Shown: in pieces, positions 1-8,411 of the stretch
How the letters are laid out: every line of letters begins with the position of its first letter
Position numbering within the stretch: the stretch's first letter is position 1
DNA from: Immundisolibacter sp049322795
Lineage (GTDB): Bacteria; Pseudomonadota; Gammaproteobacteria; Immundisolibacterales; Immundisolibacteraceae
Length of the DNA stretch: 64,000 bases
Direction of reading: 5' to 3'
Assembly: GCA_049322795.1 (NCBI GenBank)
Contig: JBMOQH010000019.1
Span: forward strand, 62,001-126,000
The notes under the pieces: model-generated
The model's input: only the letters and a program-made list of their open reading frames with translations
Database searches by the model: none
Told to the model about the DNA's origin: nothing
Program-made: the position numbers and the translations under genes

Positions 1-901
1 TGAACACGTGCAGCGTGTCGCCGCGCGGCACGATGGCCTGCTCCGGGATCACCAGCGCCTGCGGCCGCTCGGCGACCGTCAGCTCCACCTGTGCGAACAT
101 GCCGGGCCGCAGCAGCCGGTCCTGATTGGGCACCCGCCCGCGCAGCGCGAACGTGCGCGTGGCGGCATCGAGGCGCGGGTCGATGGCGTAGATCTCGCCG
201 GCGAACTCGCGTCCCGGCACGGCATCCACTCGCACCGTAAGCGGCCGGCCGACCGTCATGGCGGCGGCGTGGCGCTCGGGCACGCGGAACTCGATCTTCA
301 GCGGATCGAGATCCTCCAGGTTCACCAGGTCCTGCCCTGGCTGCACATAGGCGCCGGGGCTCACCAGCCGCAAGCCGGCCACGCCGGCGAAGGGCGCGCG
401 CAGGACGGTCTTGTCGCGCAGCACCCGGTGACGCTGCAGCAGCGCCCGGGATTCCGCCAGGCGCGCCCGGGCCTGATCGAAGTCCTGCTGGCTCAGCATG
501 TTCTTGGCGACCAGCCCCGCCGAGCGGTCGAAGGTCAACCGATTGGCCTCCACGGTGGCCTCGGTCTGCGCCACCTGGGCCCGGTACTCGGCCCCGTCGA
601 GGGTGATCAGCGGCGCACCGGCCGTGACCGGCTGGCCTTCGTCGAAATGGATGCGCTCCACGCGACCCGGAATCTCGGATCGGATCAGCACCGACTCGTT
701 CGCGGTGAGCGTGCCGACCGCCCGCAACCGATCGGTCAGCGCCTGCGCGCGGACCTGCGCCACCACCACCGGCAGGGCCGGCGGCGCGGCACCCGCCGTG
801 GGCGGGGCGGCCGGCTTGTCCGCGCGCGAACAGCCAAGCAGCGTGGACGACAGCACCGCCACCGCCAGCAGGCGGCGCGGCAAGGCGAGGGCGTGGGGCA
901 T
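1..901 (-). CDS. RND efflux membrane fusion lipoprotein, 3' end cut by window edge
   Basis: Periplasmic adaptor (HlyD/AcrA family) linking an inner-membrane RND pump to an outer-membrane channel. About 300 residues are visible and the C-terminus lies beyond the left edge. The N-terminus is a lipoprotein signal with lipobox LLGCS at about residues 20-24, then a Pro/Ala-rich linker. A biotinyl-lipoyl-like half (GTLTANESVLIRSEIPGRV) precedes a helical hairpin rich in Gln, Arg and Leu, and a beta-barrel part with PGREFAGEIYAIDPRLD. It follows the RND pump gene on the same strand after a 142-nt gap. It is a different protein from the adaptor at 4298-5392, so it probably opens a second efflux operon running leftward. 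Substrate unknown. The ATG is the only start that leaves a complete signal peptide. Confidence 0.85.
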   Translation of the reverse strand, partial: MPHALALPRRLLAVAVLSSTLLGCSRADKPAAPPTAGAAPPALPVVVAQVRAQALTDRLRAVGTLTANESVLIRSEIPGRVERIHFDEGQPVTAGAPLITLDGAEYRAQVAQTEATVEANRLTFDRSAGLVAKNMLSQQDFDQARARLAESRALLQRHRVLRDKTVLRAPFAGVAGLRLVSPGAYVQPGQDLVNLEDLDPLKIEFRVPERHAAAMTVGRPLTVRVDAVPGREFAGEIYAIDPRLDAATRTFALRGRVPNQDRLLRPGMFAQVELTVAERPQALVIPEQAIVPRGDTLHVF

Positions 902-948
902 CTTGTTATCCGTGGGATCGGCGTCCGCCGGCATTACACCCGGCACTA

Positions 949-958
949 ACCGAACGGT
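949..958. promoter_or_regulatory. Possible operator palindrome upstream of second adaptor gene
   Basis: ACCGAACGGT is an inverted repeat (ACCG-AA-CGGT) about 48 nt upstream of the partial adaptor gene, in the gap after the RND pump. Short palindromes of this kind are typical TetR-family sites. No regulator is assigned and the match could be chance. Confidence 0.2.
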
Positions 959-1043
959 CAAGAAGCCAAGCCCGGGACGGCGACACCCGCGCCAGGTCCT
1001 CACGCACCGACCGCCCGCCGTGCGGCGACGGCTAGCGGTCGGC

Positions 1044-4000
1044 TCAGCCCGCCGCCACCCGGATCAGGCGCTGGCGATACGCGTAATAGAGCGCCGGGAC
1101 CACGATCATGGTCAGCCCGGTCGAGAACAGCGTGCCGAAGATGACGCTGATGGCCAGCCCCCGGAACACCGGGTCCAGCAGCATGATGGTGGCACCCAGG
1201 ATATTGGTGAGCGAGGTCAGCACGATCGGCCGCAGGCGCAGCGCGCAGGCCGTGCGCATGGCCTCGCGCAGCGTCATGCCCTGTGCTTCGGCGTCGCGGC
1301 CGAATTCGATGATCAGGAGCGAGGCGCGCACCACCATGCCGACCAGCGCGATGATGCCGACCATGGAGGCGCCGGAGAACTCGGCGCCCATGACCAGATG
1401 CCCCGGAAACACGCCGATGAAGGCCAGCGGCAGCGCCGCCAGCGCCACCAGCGGAATGGCGAACGAGCGGTAGTACGCCACCAGCATCAGGTACACCACC
1501 GAGATGGCCAGCAGCAGCGCGTAAGTCATGTCGCGGTAGGCGTCGAGCATCATGCGCGTCTCGCCTTCCCACAGCATGTTGGTGCCATCGATGGTGTCGG
1601 GCGGCTGGTCGTACAGGCCGAGGTTGCCGATACGCAGCCCGCCAGCGCCGGTATCGATGGCGCGCAGGCGCTCGTTCAGCCCCAGCACCGCATACAGGCC
1701 GGCGCCGGTGAGGTATTCGCCACCGACGAAGATGACGCGCTCGTTGTCCTTGTGCAGGATCGGCTCGTCCTCGCGCGCATGCTGCACCCGCACGAGTTCA
1801 GACAGGGGCACCACCTGCCCGGCCGCGTTGCTGAGCTGGATGCGGTCGAGCTCCTGCGGGCGCAGCTCGTCGCGCCGCGGCACCTCGATGCGGATCGGCA
1901 CCACGTTGCGTTCCTCCGGCAGGTGCACGCGCCCAACGGTGACGCCGTCGAACAGCACCGTCAGCACGTCCGCGATCTGACGCGTGGTCACACCGGACAA
2001 GGCCGCCTTTTCCTCGTCCACCACCAGCCGGTGCCGCCGCACCGGCTCGGTCACCGAGTCGTACACCTCGGCCATGCCGGGCGTGGCCTCGAATTCCTGG
2101 CGCACGCTGGCAGCCACCCGCCGCATCTGCTCAAGGTCGGTGCCATAAACCTCGGCCAGCACCTTGGCGCGACTGGGCGGCCCCGGCGGGTCGTCGAAGG
2201 TGCGGATCACGCTGCCGGGGTAACGCCCGGAGACCGCGTGCAGGCGGCCGCGCAACTCGGCGACGATGTCGAGCGAGGTGCGTGCGCGTTCGCGCCGGTG
2301 CACGAGGTTCACGCGCACCTCCGCCTGGTGCGCACCAAAGCGATTGAGGCTGCCGCGCAGCAGGTTTGAAAGGTCCGTCACGCCGGGTTGCGCCAACGCG
2401 ACCAGATAGTTCTCGACCTCCGGCGTCGCGCGCAGCTCGCGCCCGATCTCGCGCACCAGCGCGTCGGTGCGCTCCACGCTGGCGTGCTCCGGCAGGTCCA
2501 CAAAGATGTTGAAGGTGTTGACGTCGTCCTTGGGCAGGAAGGTCATCAGCAGACCGAGCAGCGATTTTTCCCCCACCGGCCCGGCCGGGCGCAGGTACTG
2601 CCAGGCCGGCATCAGGGCCGACAGGCCGATCAGCATCACCATGGCGATGTACAGCGCCCGGCGCGCGCGCGGCCGATCCAGCAACAGACACAGCACGCGG
2701 TCGTAAGCGCCGTAGGCCTGCGCGCTGTGAGCCTGCATCTCGCCGAACAGCGGCTTTGGCCGCAACCAGCGCCGTGCCGCCCACGGCGTGACCACGTAGG
2801 CAAACACCAGCGAGGTGAACATCGCCGTCGGCAGGTTGAACACGATCGGGAAAAAGAACTCGCCCGGCATGCCGCTGACAACGATCATGGCCGCGAACAC
2901 GGCCATCATCGAGAACGTGGCGAAATTGGTTGCGTTGCCGATCTCGGCCACCGCCACCACCGCCATGGCGCGCCGGTCGCCGGTGGGGTTGTCCGAGTAA
3001 TGGCGATAGATGTTCTCGACCACCACGATGGCGTCGTCGACCAGCGAACCCAGCGCCAGGATCAATGCGAACAAGGCCACGCGATTGATGGTGACGCCCG
3101 CGAAACCGTCGGCCATGACCACCGACAGCATCACCAGCGGCACCACCAGCATCACCATCAGGCCCTCGCGCCAGCCGAGCGTGAGCAGCAGCGTGCCGAC
3201 CACCGTGATGATGGCGATGCCCAGATGCTCGACCAGCGTGTTGACGGCGTCGTCGGCCTTGTCGCCGTCGTTGCGCGTGGTCACCACGTCCACCCCGGCG
3301 GGCACCATCTCGCGCTGCATGTGCCGCACGCGGGCCTGCACCTCGTGGCCGATGCGCACGGCGTTCTCGCCCGCCTTCTTGGCCACGGCGATGGTGACCG
3401 CGGGCATCTCCGTGCCGCCGAGCGCCGCGAAGCGCTCGTCCGCCGGGCCAAACGCCAGGCGCTCCATGCTGCGCGGGTACTGCGGCGGCCCGTCCACGAC
3501 CTGGGCCACGTCCTCGAGGTACACCAGCCGCCCGCCGCTCTCACCGACCACCAGCCGCAGCAGATCCTCCCGGGACGCGAGCAGATTGTCGAGGTACACG
3601 CCCTGGCGCTCGCCGTTCTCGGTGATGTCACCCACCGCCTGGGCCAGATTGGACGCCGCAAGCCGCGCCAGACCCTGGTCAAGCGTGATGCCGAAGGCCT
3701 GCATGCGCTCGGGCTCGACCTGTACCCGCAGCTCGCGGTCGTGGCCGCCGTACACCTGCACGATGGATACGCCACGAATGCTGCGCAGGCGCTCGGCCAT
3801 GCGCTCGGCGATGCGCTTGAGCGCGTGATCGTCGTAGCGGGCGCCGGCCAGGGTGATCGTCACCACCGGCACGTCGTCGGCATCGATCGGCGTGATGGCG
3901 GGTGCCCCGGCCTGCGCCGGCAGGCGCGCACGCAACTGCTCAACCTTGTCGTAGACGCGCACCAGCGCCGCTTCCTTGGGCACGCCGACGTCGAACTCCA

Positions 4001-4301
4001 CCTGCACCGAAGCCAGCCCGTTGCTGGCGGTGCCATAGGTGTGCTCCACGTCCGGCATCTCGGACAGCGCCGCTTCAAGCGGCGTCAGCAGCAAGCGCTC
4101 GACTTCCTGCGCGCTCGCCCCCGGCAGCGCCACGCTGACCTGCGCCGCCGGCACCAGAATCTGTGGGTTCTCCTCGCGCGGAGTCAGCAGCAAAGCCAGC
4201 GTGCCGAACAGCAGCACACCCAGAATGAGCAGCGGTGTCAGTTTGGAATCGACGAAAGCACCGGCCAGACGACCCGCGACATTGAACTGGGAGCCGTTCA
4301 T
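1044..4301 (-). CDS. RND-family efflux permease (AcrB/HAE-like)
   Basis: Inner-membrane proton-driven exporter of 1085 residues, within the usual RND length. It has the expected layout: a first membrane helix near residues 20-40, a large periplasmic porter domain, a helix bundle, a second porter domain and a final helix bundle. The motif GSLVDDAIVVVEN (about 417-429) carries the paired Asp residues of helix 4 used in proton relay. The start ATG overlaps the stop of the adaptor gene by 4 nt, so the two are translationally coupled. The operon is tetR-adaptor-pump. No outer-membrane TolC-type channel gene is visible. Substrate cannot be read from the sequence; the conserved Asp pair argues for organic compounds (HAE-type) rather than metals. 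Confidence 0.93.
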   Translation of the reverse strand: MNGSQFNVAGRLAGAFVDSKLTPLLILGVLLFGTLALLLTPREENPQILVPAAQVSVALPGASAQEVERLLLTPLEAALSEMPDVEHTYGTASNGLASVQVEFDVGVPKEAALVRVYDKVEQLRARLPAQAGAPAITPIDADDVPVVTITLAGARYDDHALKRIAERMAERLRSIRGVSIVQVYGGHDRELRVQVEPERMQAFGITLDQGLARLAASNLAQAVGDITENGERQGVYLDNLLASREDLLRLVVGESGGRLVYLEDVAQVVDGPPQYPRSMERLAFGPADERFAALGGTEMPAVTIAVAKKAGENAVRIGHEVQARVRHMQREMVPAGVDVVTTRNDGDKADDAVNTLVEHLGIAIITVVGTLLLTLGWREGLMVMLVVPLVMLSVVMADGFAGVTINRVALFALILALGSLVDDAIVVVENIYRHYSDNPTGDRRAMAVVAVAEIGNATNFATFSMMAVFAAMIVVSGMPGEFFFPIVFNLPTAMFTSLVFAYVVTPWAARRWLRPKPLFGEMQAHSAQAYGAYDRVLCLLLDRPRARRALYIAMVMLIGLSALMPAWQYLRPAGPVGEKSLLGLLMTFLPKDDVNTFNIFVDLPEHASVERTDALVREIGRELRATPEVENYLVALAQPGVTDLSNLLRGSLNRFGAHQAEVRVNLVHRRERARTSLDIVAELRGRLHAVSGRYPGSVIRTFDDPPGPPSRAKVLAEVYGTDLEQMRRVAASVRQEFEATPGMAEVYDSVTEPVRRHRLVVDEEKAALSGVTTRQIADVLTVLFDGVTVGRVHLPEERNVVPIRIEVPRRDELRPQELDRIQLSNAAGQVVPLSELVRVQHAREDEPILHKDNERVIFVGGEYLTGAGLYAVLGLNERLRAIDTGAGGLRIGNLGLYDQPPDTIDGTNMLWEGETRMMLDAYRDMTYALLLAISVVYLMLVAYYRSFAIPLVALAALPLAFIGVFPGHLVMGAEFSGASMVGIIALVGMVVRASLLIIEFGRDAEAQGMTLREAMRTACALRLRPIVLTSLTNILGATIMLLDPVFRGLAISVIFGTLFSTGLTMIVVPALYYAYRQRLIRVAAG

Positions 4302-5392
4302 CGCGACTCGGGAGCGGCCGCCAGACGGTCCCCGTCGCGTAGGTCCGCCGGCGGATTCAGCACCACCCGGTCACCGGGTTCGATACCCGCTGTCACCTCC
4401 ACGTGGCCGTTGATGTCCCGGCGCGTACGCAGCCAGCGGAAGCCAATCTGCCCATCCGCCGCCACACCGAACACGCCCTCGAGGCCGCCGCGCGTGGTGA
4501 GCGCGGCCCGCGGCACTGTCAACACCTGCTCTTCGCCAAGCACGAAGCGCGCGCGGCCGAACATGCCGGGCAACAGACCATCGACCGCCGACAGACTGAC
4601 CTTCACTTCATAACGGCGCGTCACCGGGTCGGCGGATGGCACCACACGCAGCAGCCGGCCCGGGTGCGGCCCGGGCGCGGCGTCGAGCTCCACCTGGACC
4701 GGCTGCGACGGGTCCAGTTGCGCCACGCGGCTTTCGGCGATGTAGGTCTGAAACACCAGAGTGTTGCGGGCCTCGAGCTCCAGAATGGGCAGGCCCGGCG
4801 TCGCCAGATCGCCGGATTCACGCAGGCGGGCGACCACCGTGCCGTCGACCGGGCTGGTGATGCTGGTATACGCGCGCTGGGCCTTGGCCGTATCGAGCGC
4901 GGCCTGCGCCTCGGCCAGCCGCGCCTGCGTCACGTCGCGGCGCACCTCGGCCTTGCGCAGCGTATCGATGGGCACGGCACCGCTTCGAGTGAGCGCGGTG
5001 AACTTGTCGACGTCGACGCGCGCATCGGCCAGATCGGCCCGTGCCGAGGCAAGTGCCGCAGCGGCGCGCTGCACGGCGCCGTCAACGTCGGAGGGGTCGA
5101 TCTCCACCAGCACCTGCCCCTCGAGCACCACCTCGCCTTCGCGCACGGCCAGCTTGCGGATGAAACCGCTGATGCGGGACGACAACTGCACGCGCTCGTC
5201 GGCGATGACGCTGCCGGGCACAGTGTAGTAACGCGGTACGGTGCGCACCGTGGCGCCCGCCAGCTCGAGGTCGGAACGATTGCGGGGGACGGGAACCGCG
5301 GAATCCTGCCCACAACCTGCAAGCAAAAAGGGAAGCAGGCAAACCAGCAGCCGGCAGCCAATCCCTGGCCGGCCCGGGACTGCTGAAAACAC
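4298..5392 (-). CDS. RND efflux membrane fusion lipoprotein
   Basis: Periplasmic adaptor of 364 residues partnering the RND permease that follows with a 4-nt overlap. The N-terminus is a lipoprotein signal ending in LLAGCGQ, so Cys27 or thereabouts is the lipidation site. The family layout follows: a lipoyl half near residues 60-80 (DERVQLSSRISGFIRKLAV), an alpha-helical hairpin (about 95-150), the second lipoyl half (SPVDGTVVARLRESGDLA) and beta-barrel and membrane-proximal domains. The start is GTG and shares one base with the tetR stop (TAGTG). An AAGGA ribosome site lies just upstream inside tetR, which supports this start. Confidence 0.92.
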   Translation of the reverse strand: MFSAVPGRPGIGCRLLVCLLPFLLAGCGQDSAVPVPRNRSDLELAGATVRTVPRYYTVPGSVIADERVQLSSRISGFIRKLAVREGEVVLEGQVLVEIDPSDVDGAVQRAAAALASARADLADARVDVDKFTALTRSGAVPIDTLRKAEVRRDVTQARLAEAQAALDTAKAQRAYTSITSPVDGTVVARLRESGDLATPGLPILELEARNTLVFQTYIAESRVAQLDPSQPVQVELDAAPGPHPGRLLRVVPSADPVTRRYEVKVSLSAVDGLLPGMFGRARFVLGEEQVLTVPRAALTTRGGLEGVFGVAADGQIGFRWLRTRRDINGHVEVTAGIEPGDRVVLNPPADLRDGDRLAAAPESR

Positions 5393-6009
5393 TACGTGCT
5401 GTCCTTGGCCATGCCTTCCAGCGCGAGTTTGGTCACATGATCGACGATGGTCTGACGCAAGTCCTCAGGCGTGTCGCTTGGCATCAGATAGCGCCGCACC
5501 GGTTCCAGCGTGTAGTGACCGATGGTCAGGGCCAGCGCCGAGGCGGCCAGGAACGACGGCTTGAAATTGCCCGGCTTGAGGTCGCGTCCGACCCGCATGA
5601 TTTCGCGAAACGGCTCGGCAAACACGCGCGTCGCCAGGTACTCCAGCCGCTTCTCGTCGCGCACCAGCAGCTCGCGGCGCAGCATCGGCAGGAACAGTTC
5701 GTCGTCATCCACCGCATCAACCAGCACTTCGACCACGCGGCGGACCTTGTTCTCGAACCCGTCGACCCCTTTCAGGGCATCACCCATGCGCCCGAGGCGG
5801 CGCCGGAAGGTGTACTCCAACACTTCGAGGTACAGCTGCTCCTTGTCGGCGAAGTGGTGGTAAAGCGCTGCGGGGGTGATGCCGCAGGCCTTCGCCAGGT
5901 CGCGCATCGACGTCGCCGCATAGCCCTCGGAAGCGAACAGCGGCGCCGTCTTCTCCAGGATGTCTTCCTTGCTGAGGCGCCGGGTGGGTTTCTCCGCTGC
6001 GGACGGCAT
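5392..6009 (-). CDS. TetR/AcrR-family transcriptional regulator
   Basis: DNA-binding repressor of 205 residues. The N-terminal helix-turn-helix is clear (ILEKTAPLFASEGYAATSMR, then DLAKACGITPAALYHHFADK, about residues 16-56). The C-terminal ligand-binding half is divergent, as usual. It is first in a tetR-adaptor-pump operon and overlaps the adaptor by one base, so it probably represses its own operon and responds to a pump substrate. A strong GGAGGAAGG ribosome site precedes the ATG, and a partly symmetric 20-bp site lies immediately upstream. Confidence 0.92.
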   Translation of the reverse strand: MPSAAEKPTRRLSKEDILEKTAPLFASEGYAATSMRDLAKACGITPAALYHHFADKEQLYLEVLEYTFRRRLGRMGDALKGVDGFENKVRRVVEVLVDAVDDDELFLPMLRRELLVRDEKRLEYLATRVFAEPFREIMRVGRDLKPGNFKPSFLAASALALTIGHYTLEPVRRYLMPSDTPEDLRQTIVDHVTKLALEGMAKDST

Positions 6010-6022
6010 CGTACCTTCCTCC

Positions 6023-6042
6023 CTGAATGAACGTTAAGACAG
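6023..6042. promoter_or_regulatory. Candidate TetR operator
   Basis: CTGAATGAACGTTAAGACAG is imperfectly palindromic: 14 of 20 positions match its own reverse complement, centred on AACGTT. It lies 13 nt upstream of the tetR start, next to the ribosome site, where an autorepressor would be expected to bind. Inference from position and symmetry only. Confidence 0.4.
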
Positions 6043-6130
6043 CGCGCATGATACTCGGCCGCGCGCCAAAAGAAAGCCCGGGGCGGCCGGATCGCAAGCA
6101 ACCCCCGCGCCAAAATAAAGTCCGCGATGC

Positions 6131-6889
6131 TTATTCGGCGATTTTAGCCGCTTCCGACAGCGTCAGGCGCCGCCCGAGCAGAGCCGCCACCCACACGCCG
6201 ATTTCAAACAGCAGACAGATCGGCAGCGCCAGCAGCGTTTGCGAGAACATGTCGGGCGGCGTCAGCACCATGCCGACCACGAACGCACCGACGACCACGT
6301 AGGGCCGCGCACGGCGCAGGGTCGCCACGTCGACGAAGCCGACCAACACCAGCAGTACCACGATGACCGGCACTTCGAAGGCCACGCCAAAGGCCAGGAA
6401 CAGCGTCAGGACGAAGTCGAGATAGCTCGACACGTCCGTCATCACCAGCACGCCGGCCGGCGCGGCGGAGGCGAAGAAGCCGAGCACGACCGGAAACACC
6501 AGAAAATAGGCGAACGCCATGCCGGTGTAGAACAAAACAACGCTGCTGACGAGCAGCGGCACGGCAAACGCGCGCTCGCGGCGGTACAGGCCGGGAGCCA
6601 CGAAGGCCCACACCTGATAAAGCACATACGGCACCGCCAGATACACCGCGAGCATCGCCGCGAACTTGAACGGCACCATGAACGGCGCCGCCACGCCGGT
6701 GGCGATCATCGACGCGCCCTGCGGCAGACTCGCGAGCATCGGCTTGGCGAGCAGCGCATACAGACGGTTGGCGAACGGCAGCAAGGCGACCATGCACAGC
6801 ACCACAGCCGCCACCGAGCGCAACAGACGCGAGCGCAGCTCCAGCAGGTGCGAGATCAGCGACTGCGCCGGGGCCGATTCAGGTTCCAT
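6131..6889 (-). CDS. tatC: Sec-independent translocase subunit TatC
   Basis: Core receptor of the twin-arginine translocase, 252 residues and six membrane helices. The N-terminus SLISHLLELRSRLLRS is the TatC signature for signal-peptide recognition. The loop with FVAPGLYRRER and the late segment GMVLTPPD are also characteristic. A longer frame extends upstream, but the ATG giving MEPESAP is preferred because it places the conserved SHLLELR about ten residues in and overlaps tatB by only 11 nt. Last gene of tatABC and of the collinear block starting at mlaF. The PetA Rieske protein encoded elsewhere in the window carries a twin-arginine N-terminus and is a likely client. Confidence 0.97.
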   Translation of the reverse strand: MEPESAPAQSLISHLLELRSRLLRSVAAVVLCMVALLPFANRLYALLAKPMLASLPQGASMIATGVAAPFMVPFKFAAMLAVYLAVPYVLYQVWAFVAPGLYRRERAFAVPLLVSSVVLFYTGMAFAYFLVFPVVLGFFASAAPAGVLVMTDVSSYLDFVLTLFLAFGVAFEVPVIVVLLVLVGFVDVATLRRARPYVVVGAFVVGMVLTPPDMFSQTLLALPICLLFEIGVWVAALLGRRLTLSEAAKIAE

Positions 6890-7217
6890 CGTCCCGTTTA
6901 GCGACGGTTTGCCCGGCGGAGACTGTAGCCGGCGCCGGGGAAACCGCCGCGTCGATCTCACCACCCAGGGCGGACAGCTCTTCCCGCACTGCCGCCACCG
7001 GCTCGGTCAACTGCTTCGCCTGCTCACGCAGCGCCTGCCGCAGCTCCTCCGCCCTGAGTTCGCGATCGATCTCGGCGGTGAAGCGCTGTGCCGTGGCGCG
7101 CGCCCGCCCGAGCCACAAACCGGCAGTGCGCGCTGCCCGCGGCAAGCGCTCCGGACCGAGCACCGCCAGCGCGATCACACCAACCAGCAGCAATTCACCG
7201 AATCCGACGTCGAACAC
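6879..7217 (-). CDS. tatB: Twin-arginine translocase subunit TatB
   Basis: Membrane-anchored Tat component of 112 residues. It has the family N-terminus MFDVGFGELLLVGVIALAVL followed by the LGPERLP hinge, an amphipathic helix and a charged, disordered tail. The Glu in FGELLL and the GPERLP motif separate it from TatA, which has FGGKRL at that place. It forms the TatBC receptor with the next gene, which it overlaps by 11 nt. A 166-nt gap separates it from tatA. Confidence 0.95.
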   Translation of the reverse strand: MFDVGFGELLLVGVIALAVLGPERLPRAARTAGLWLGRARATAQRFTAEIDRELRAEELRQALREQAKQLTEPVAAVREELSALGGEIDAAVSPAPATVSAGQTVAKRDDGT

Positions 7218-7383
7218 GGCGCGTCAACCTTCCCGGTACGCGTGGCCGCTGGCCGCCGCGCAGCGCCGCAACAGCGCCAGACTGACAAGCAAGCGGGACG
7301 GCAGGATTCCGTCGATGCCCACGGCTGGAATTCCTTCAGGAAACGGATCGGACGCGTGCGGGAAAACAGGCGCGGCAGGCGGC

Positions 7384-7626
7384 CTAGACGTCGTGGCGAT
7401 CACGCCGCGCCGCAGTGGGCGTCGCATCGTCAACACGCGCGTCGGAAAGACGCTCCGGGTCCGACGTTGAGGGCTCCTGCCCGCCCTCCTTCATGGCGCT
7501 CTTGAAGCCCTTGATCGCGCTTCCAAGATCACCCCCGAGACCACGCAGGCGCTTGCCACCGAACAGAACCAGCACGATCAGCAACACAATCAGCAGCTGA
7601 AACGGGGAAATGCCACCCAGGCCCAT
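7384..7626 (-). CDS. tatA: Twin-arginine translocase subunit TatA
   Basis: Pore-forming Tat component of 80 residues: one short membrane helix (about 9-24) beginning GISPFQLLIVLLIVLVLFG, the FGGKRLRGLG hinge, an amphipathic helix (DLGSAIKGFKSAMKE) and a polar tail. Length and motif order match TatA/E. First of tatABC, after hisE on the same strand, a his-tat arrangement common in gammaproteobacteria and betaproteobacteria. The 166 nt between tatA and tatB hold no supportable gene. Confidence 0.95.
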   Translation of the reverse strand: MGLGGISPFQLLIVLLIVLVLFGGKRLRGLGGDLGSAIKGFKSAMKEGGQEPSTSDPERLSDARVDDATPTAARRDRHDV

Positions 7627-7696
7627 GATTGCTTCTCCAGTATGTAGCCGCCGCTGCGCGGCCCAATGTTTGATTCAGCGCCGGCGGCGCCAAGGC

Positions 7697-8017
7697 TCAA
7701 GCCGGCTTGCGGCTGGCCTTCTCGTCGAGACCCGAACGCCCGAAGCGGCGATCGAGCTCCGCCAGAACGTCGTCGAACGACAGATTGTGCGCCACCAACA
7801 CGATCAAGGTGTGAAACCACAAATCGGCGGTCTCCGCGACGATGCGCTCGGGCACGCCGTCCTTGCCGGCCATGACCAGCTCGGTGGCTTCCTCGCCCAC
7901 CTTCTTGAGCATGCCGTCGGCACCGCCGGCCAGCAGCCGGGCGACGTAGGAGGTTTCGGGCGCGGCCCCGCGGCGCGCTTCCAGCACCGCCTGCAGACGG
8001 GCGAGCACGTCACTCAT
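7697..8017 (-). CDS. hisE: Phosphoribosyl-ATP pyrophosphatase
   Basis: Second step of histidine synthesis: hydrolyses phosphoribosyl-ATP to phosphoribosyl-AMP and pyrophosphate, in the cytoplasm. The 106 residues match the usual length of a stand-alone HisE. The all-alpha MazG-like fold is recognisable from KKVGEEATELVMAG (Glu pair for metal binding) and ETADLWFHTLIVL. The start MSDVLARLQ is chosen because it overlaps hisI by 8 nt and gives normal length; an in-frame ATG twelve bases upstream is possible. Last gene of the his cluster, before tatA. Confidence 0.95.
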   Translation of the reverse strand: MSDVLARLQAVLEARRGAAPETSYVARLLAGGADGMLKKVGEEATELVMAGKDGVPERIVAETADLWFHTLIVLVAHNLSFDDVLAELDRRFGRSGLDEKASRKPA

Positions 8018-8411
8018 GGCCGTTTCCATCGGGATAAATGACGTCCGGGCTGCGCAGCACCGGCTCGTCCGCGACCCAATCACCGTCCGCCAGTCGCAGA
8101 AAGAAACACCGCTCGCGGCCGGTATGACACGCGATGCCGCCGTTTTGTTCCACGCGCAGCAGCAGCGTATCGCCGTCGCAGTCCAGGCGCAGCTCGCGCA
8201 CCCGCTGCGTGTGGCCGGAGGTCTCGCCCTTGCGCCACAGGCGCCCGCGCGACCGCGACCAGTACACGGCGATGCCTTCCGCCACCGTGGCGGCGAGCGC
8301 CTCGCGGTTCATCCAGGCCATCATCAACACGCGACCGCTTTCGGCTTCCTGGGCGATGGCCGGCACCAGCCCGCGCTCGTCCCAGCGCACGGCGTCCAGA
8401 AAATCAGGCAT
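8010..8411 (-). CDS. hisI: Phosphoribosyl-AMP cyclohydrolase
   Basis: Third step of histidine synthesis, opening the adenine ring of phosphoribosyl-AMP. 133 residues, a stand-alone HisI rather than the HisIE fusion of enterics. Motifs seen include VLMMAWMNREAL, YWSRSRGRLWRKGETSGH and the metal-binding LDCDGDTLLLRVEQ followed by ACHTGRERCFF. Cys and Asp of LDCDGD and Cys of ACHTG are the zinc and magnesium ligands of the family. The start MPDFLDAVRW overlaps hisF by 8 nt; the longer frame upstream lies inside hisF and is not homologous. Confidence 0.96.
   Translation of the reverse strand: MPDFLDAVRWDERGLVPAIAQEAESGRVLMMAWMNREALAATVAEGIAVYWSRSRGRLWRKGETSGHTQRVRELRLDCDGDTLLLRVEQNGGIACHTGRERCFFLRLADGDWVADEPVLRSPDVIYPDGNGHE

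Noticed and set aside
2388..4613. Long plus-strand frame opposite the RND pump, with many His and Gln
   Set aside because: Shadow of the pump coding strand; no family motif and no ribosome site.
7218..7383. Small minus-strand frame between tatA and tatB
   Set aside because: Overlaps the tatA end, has no ribosome site and no recognisable sequence.
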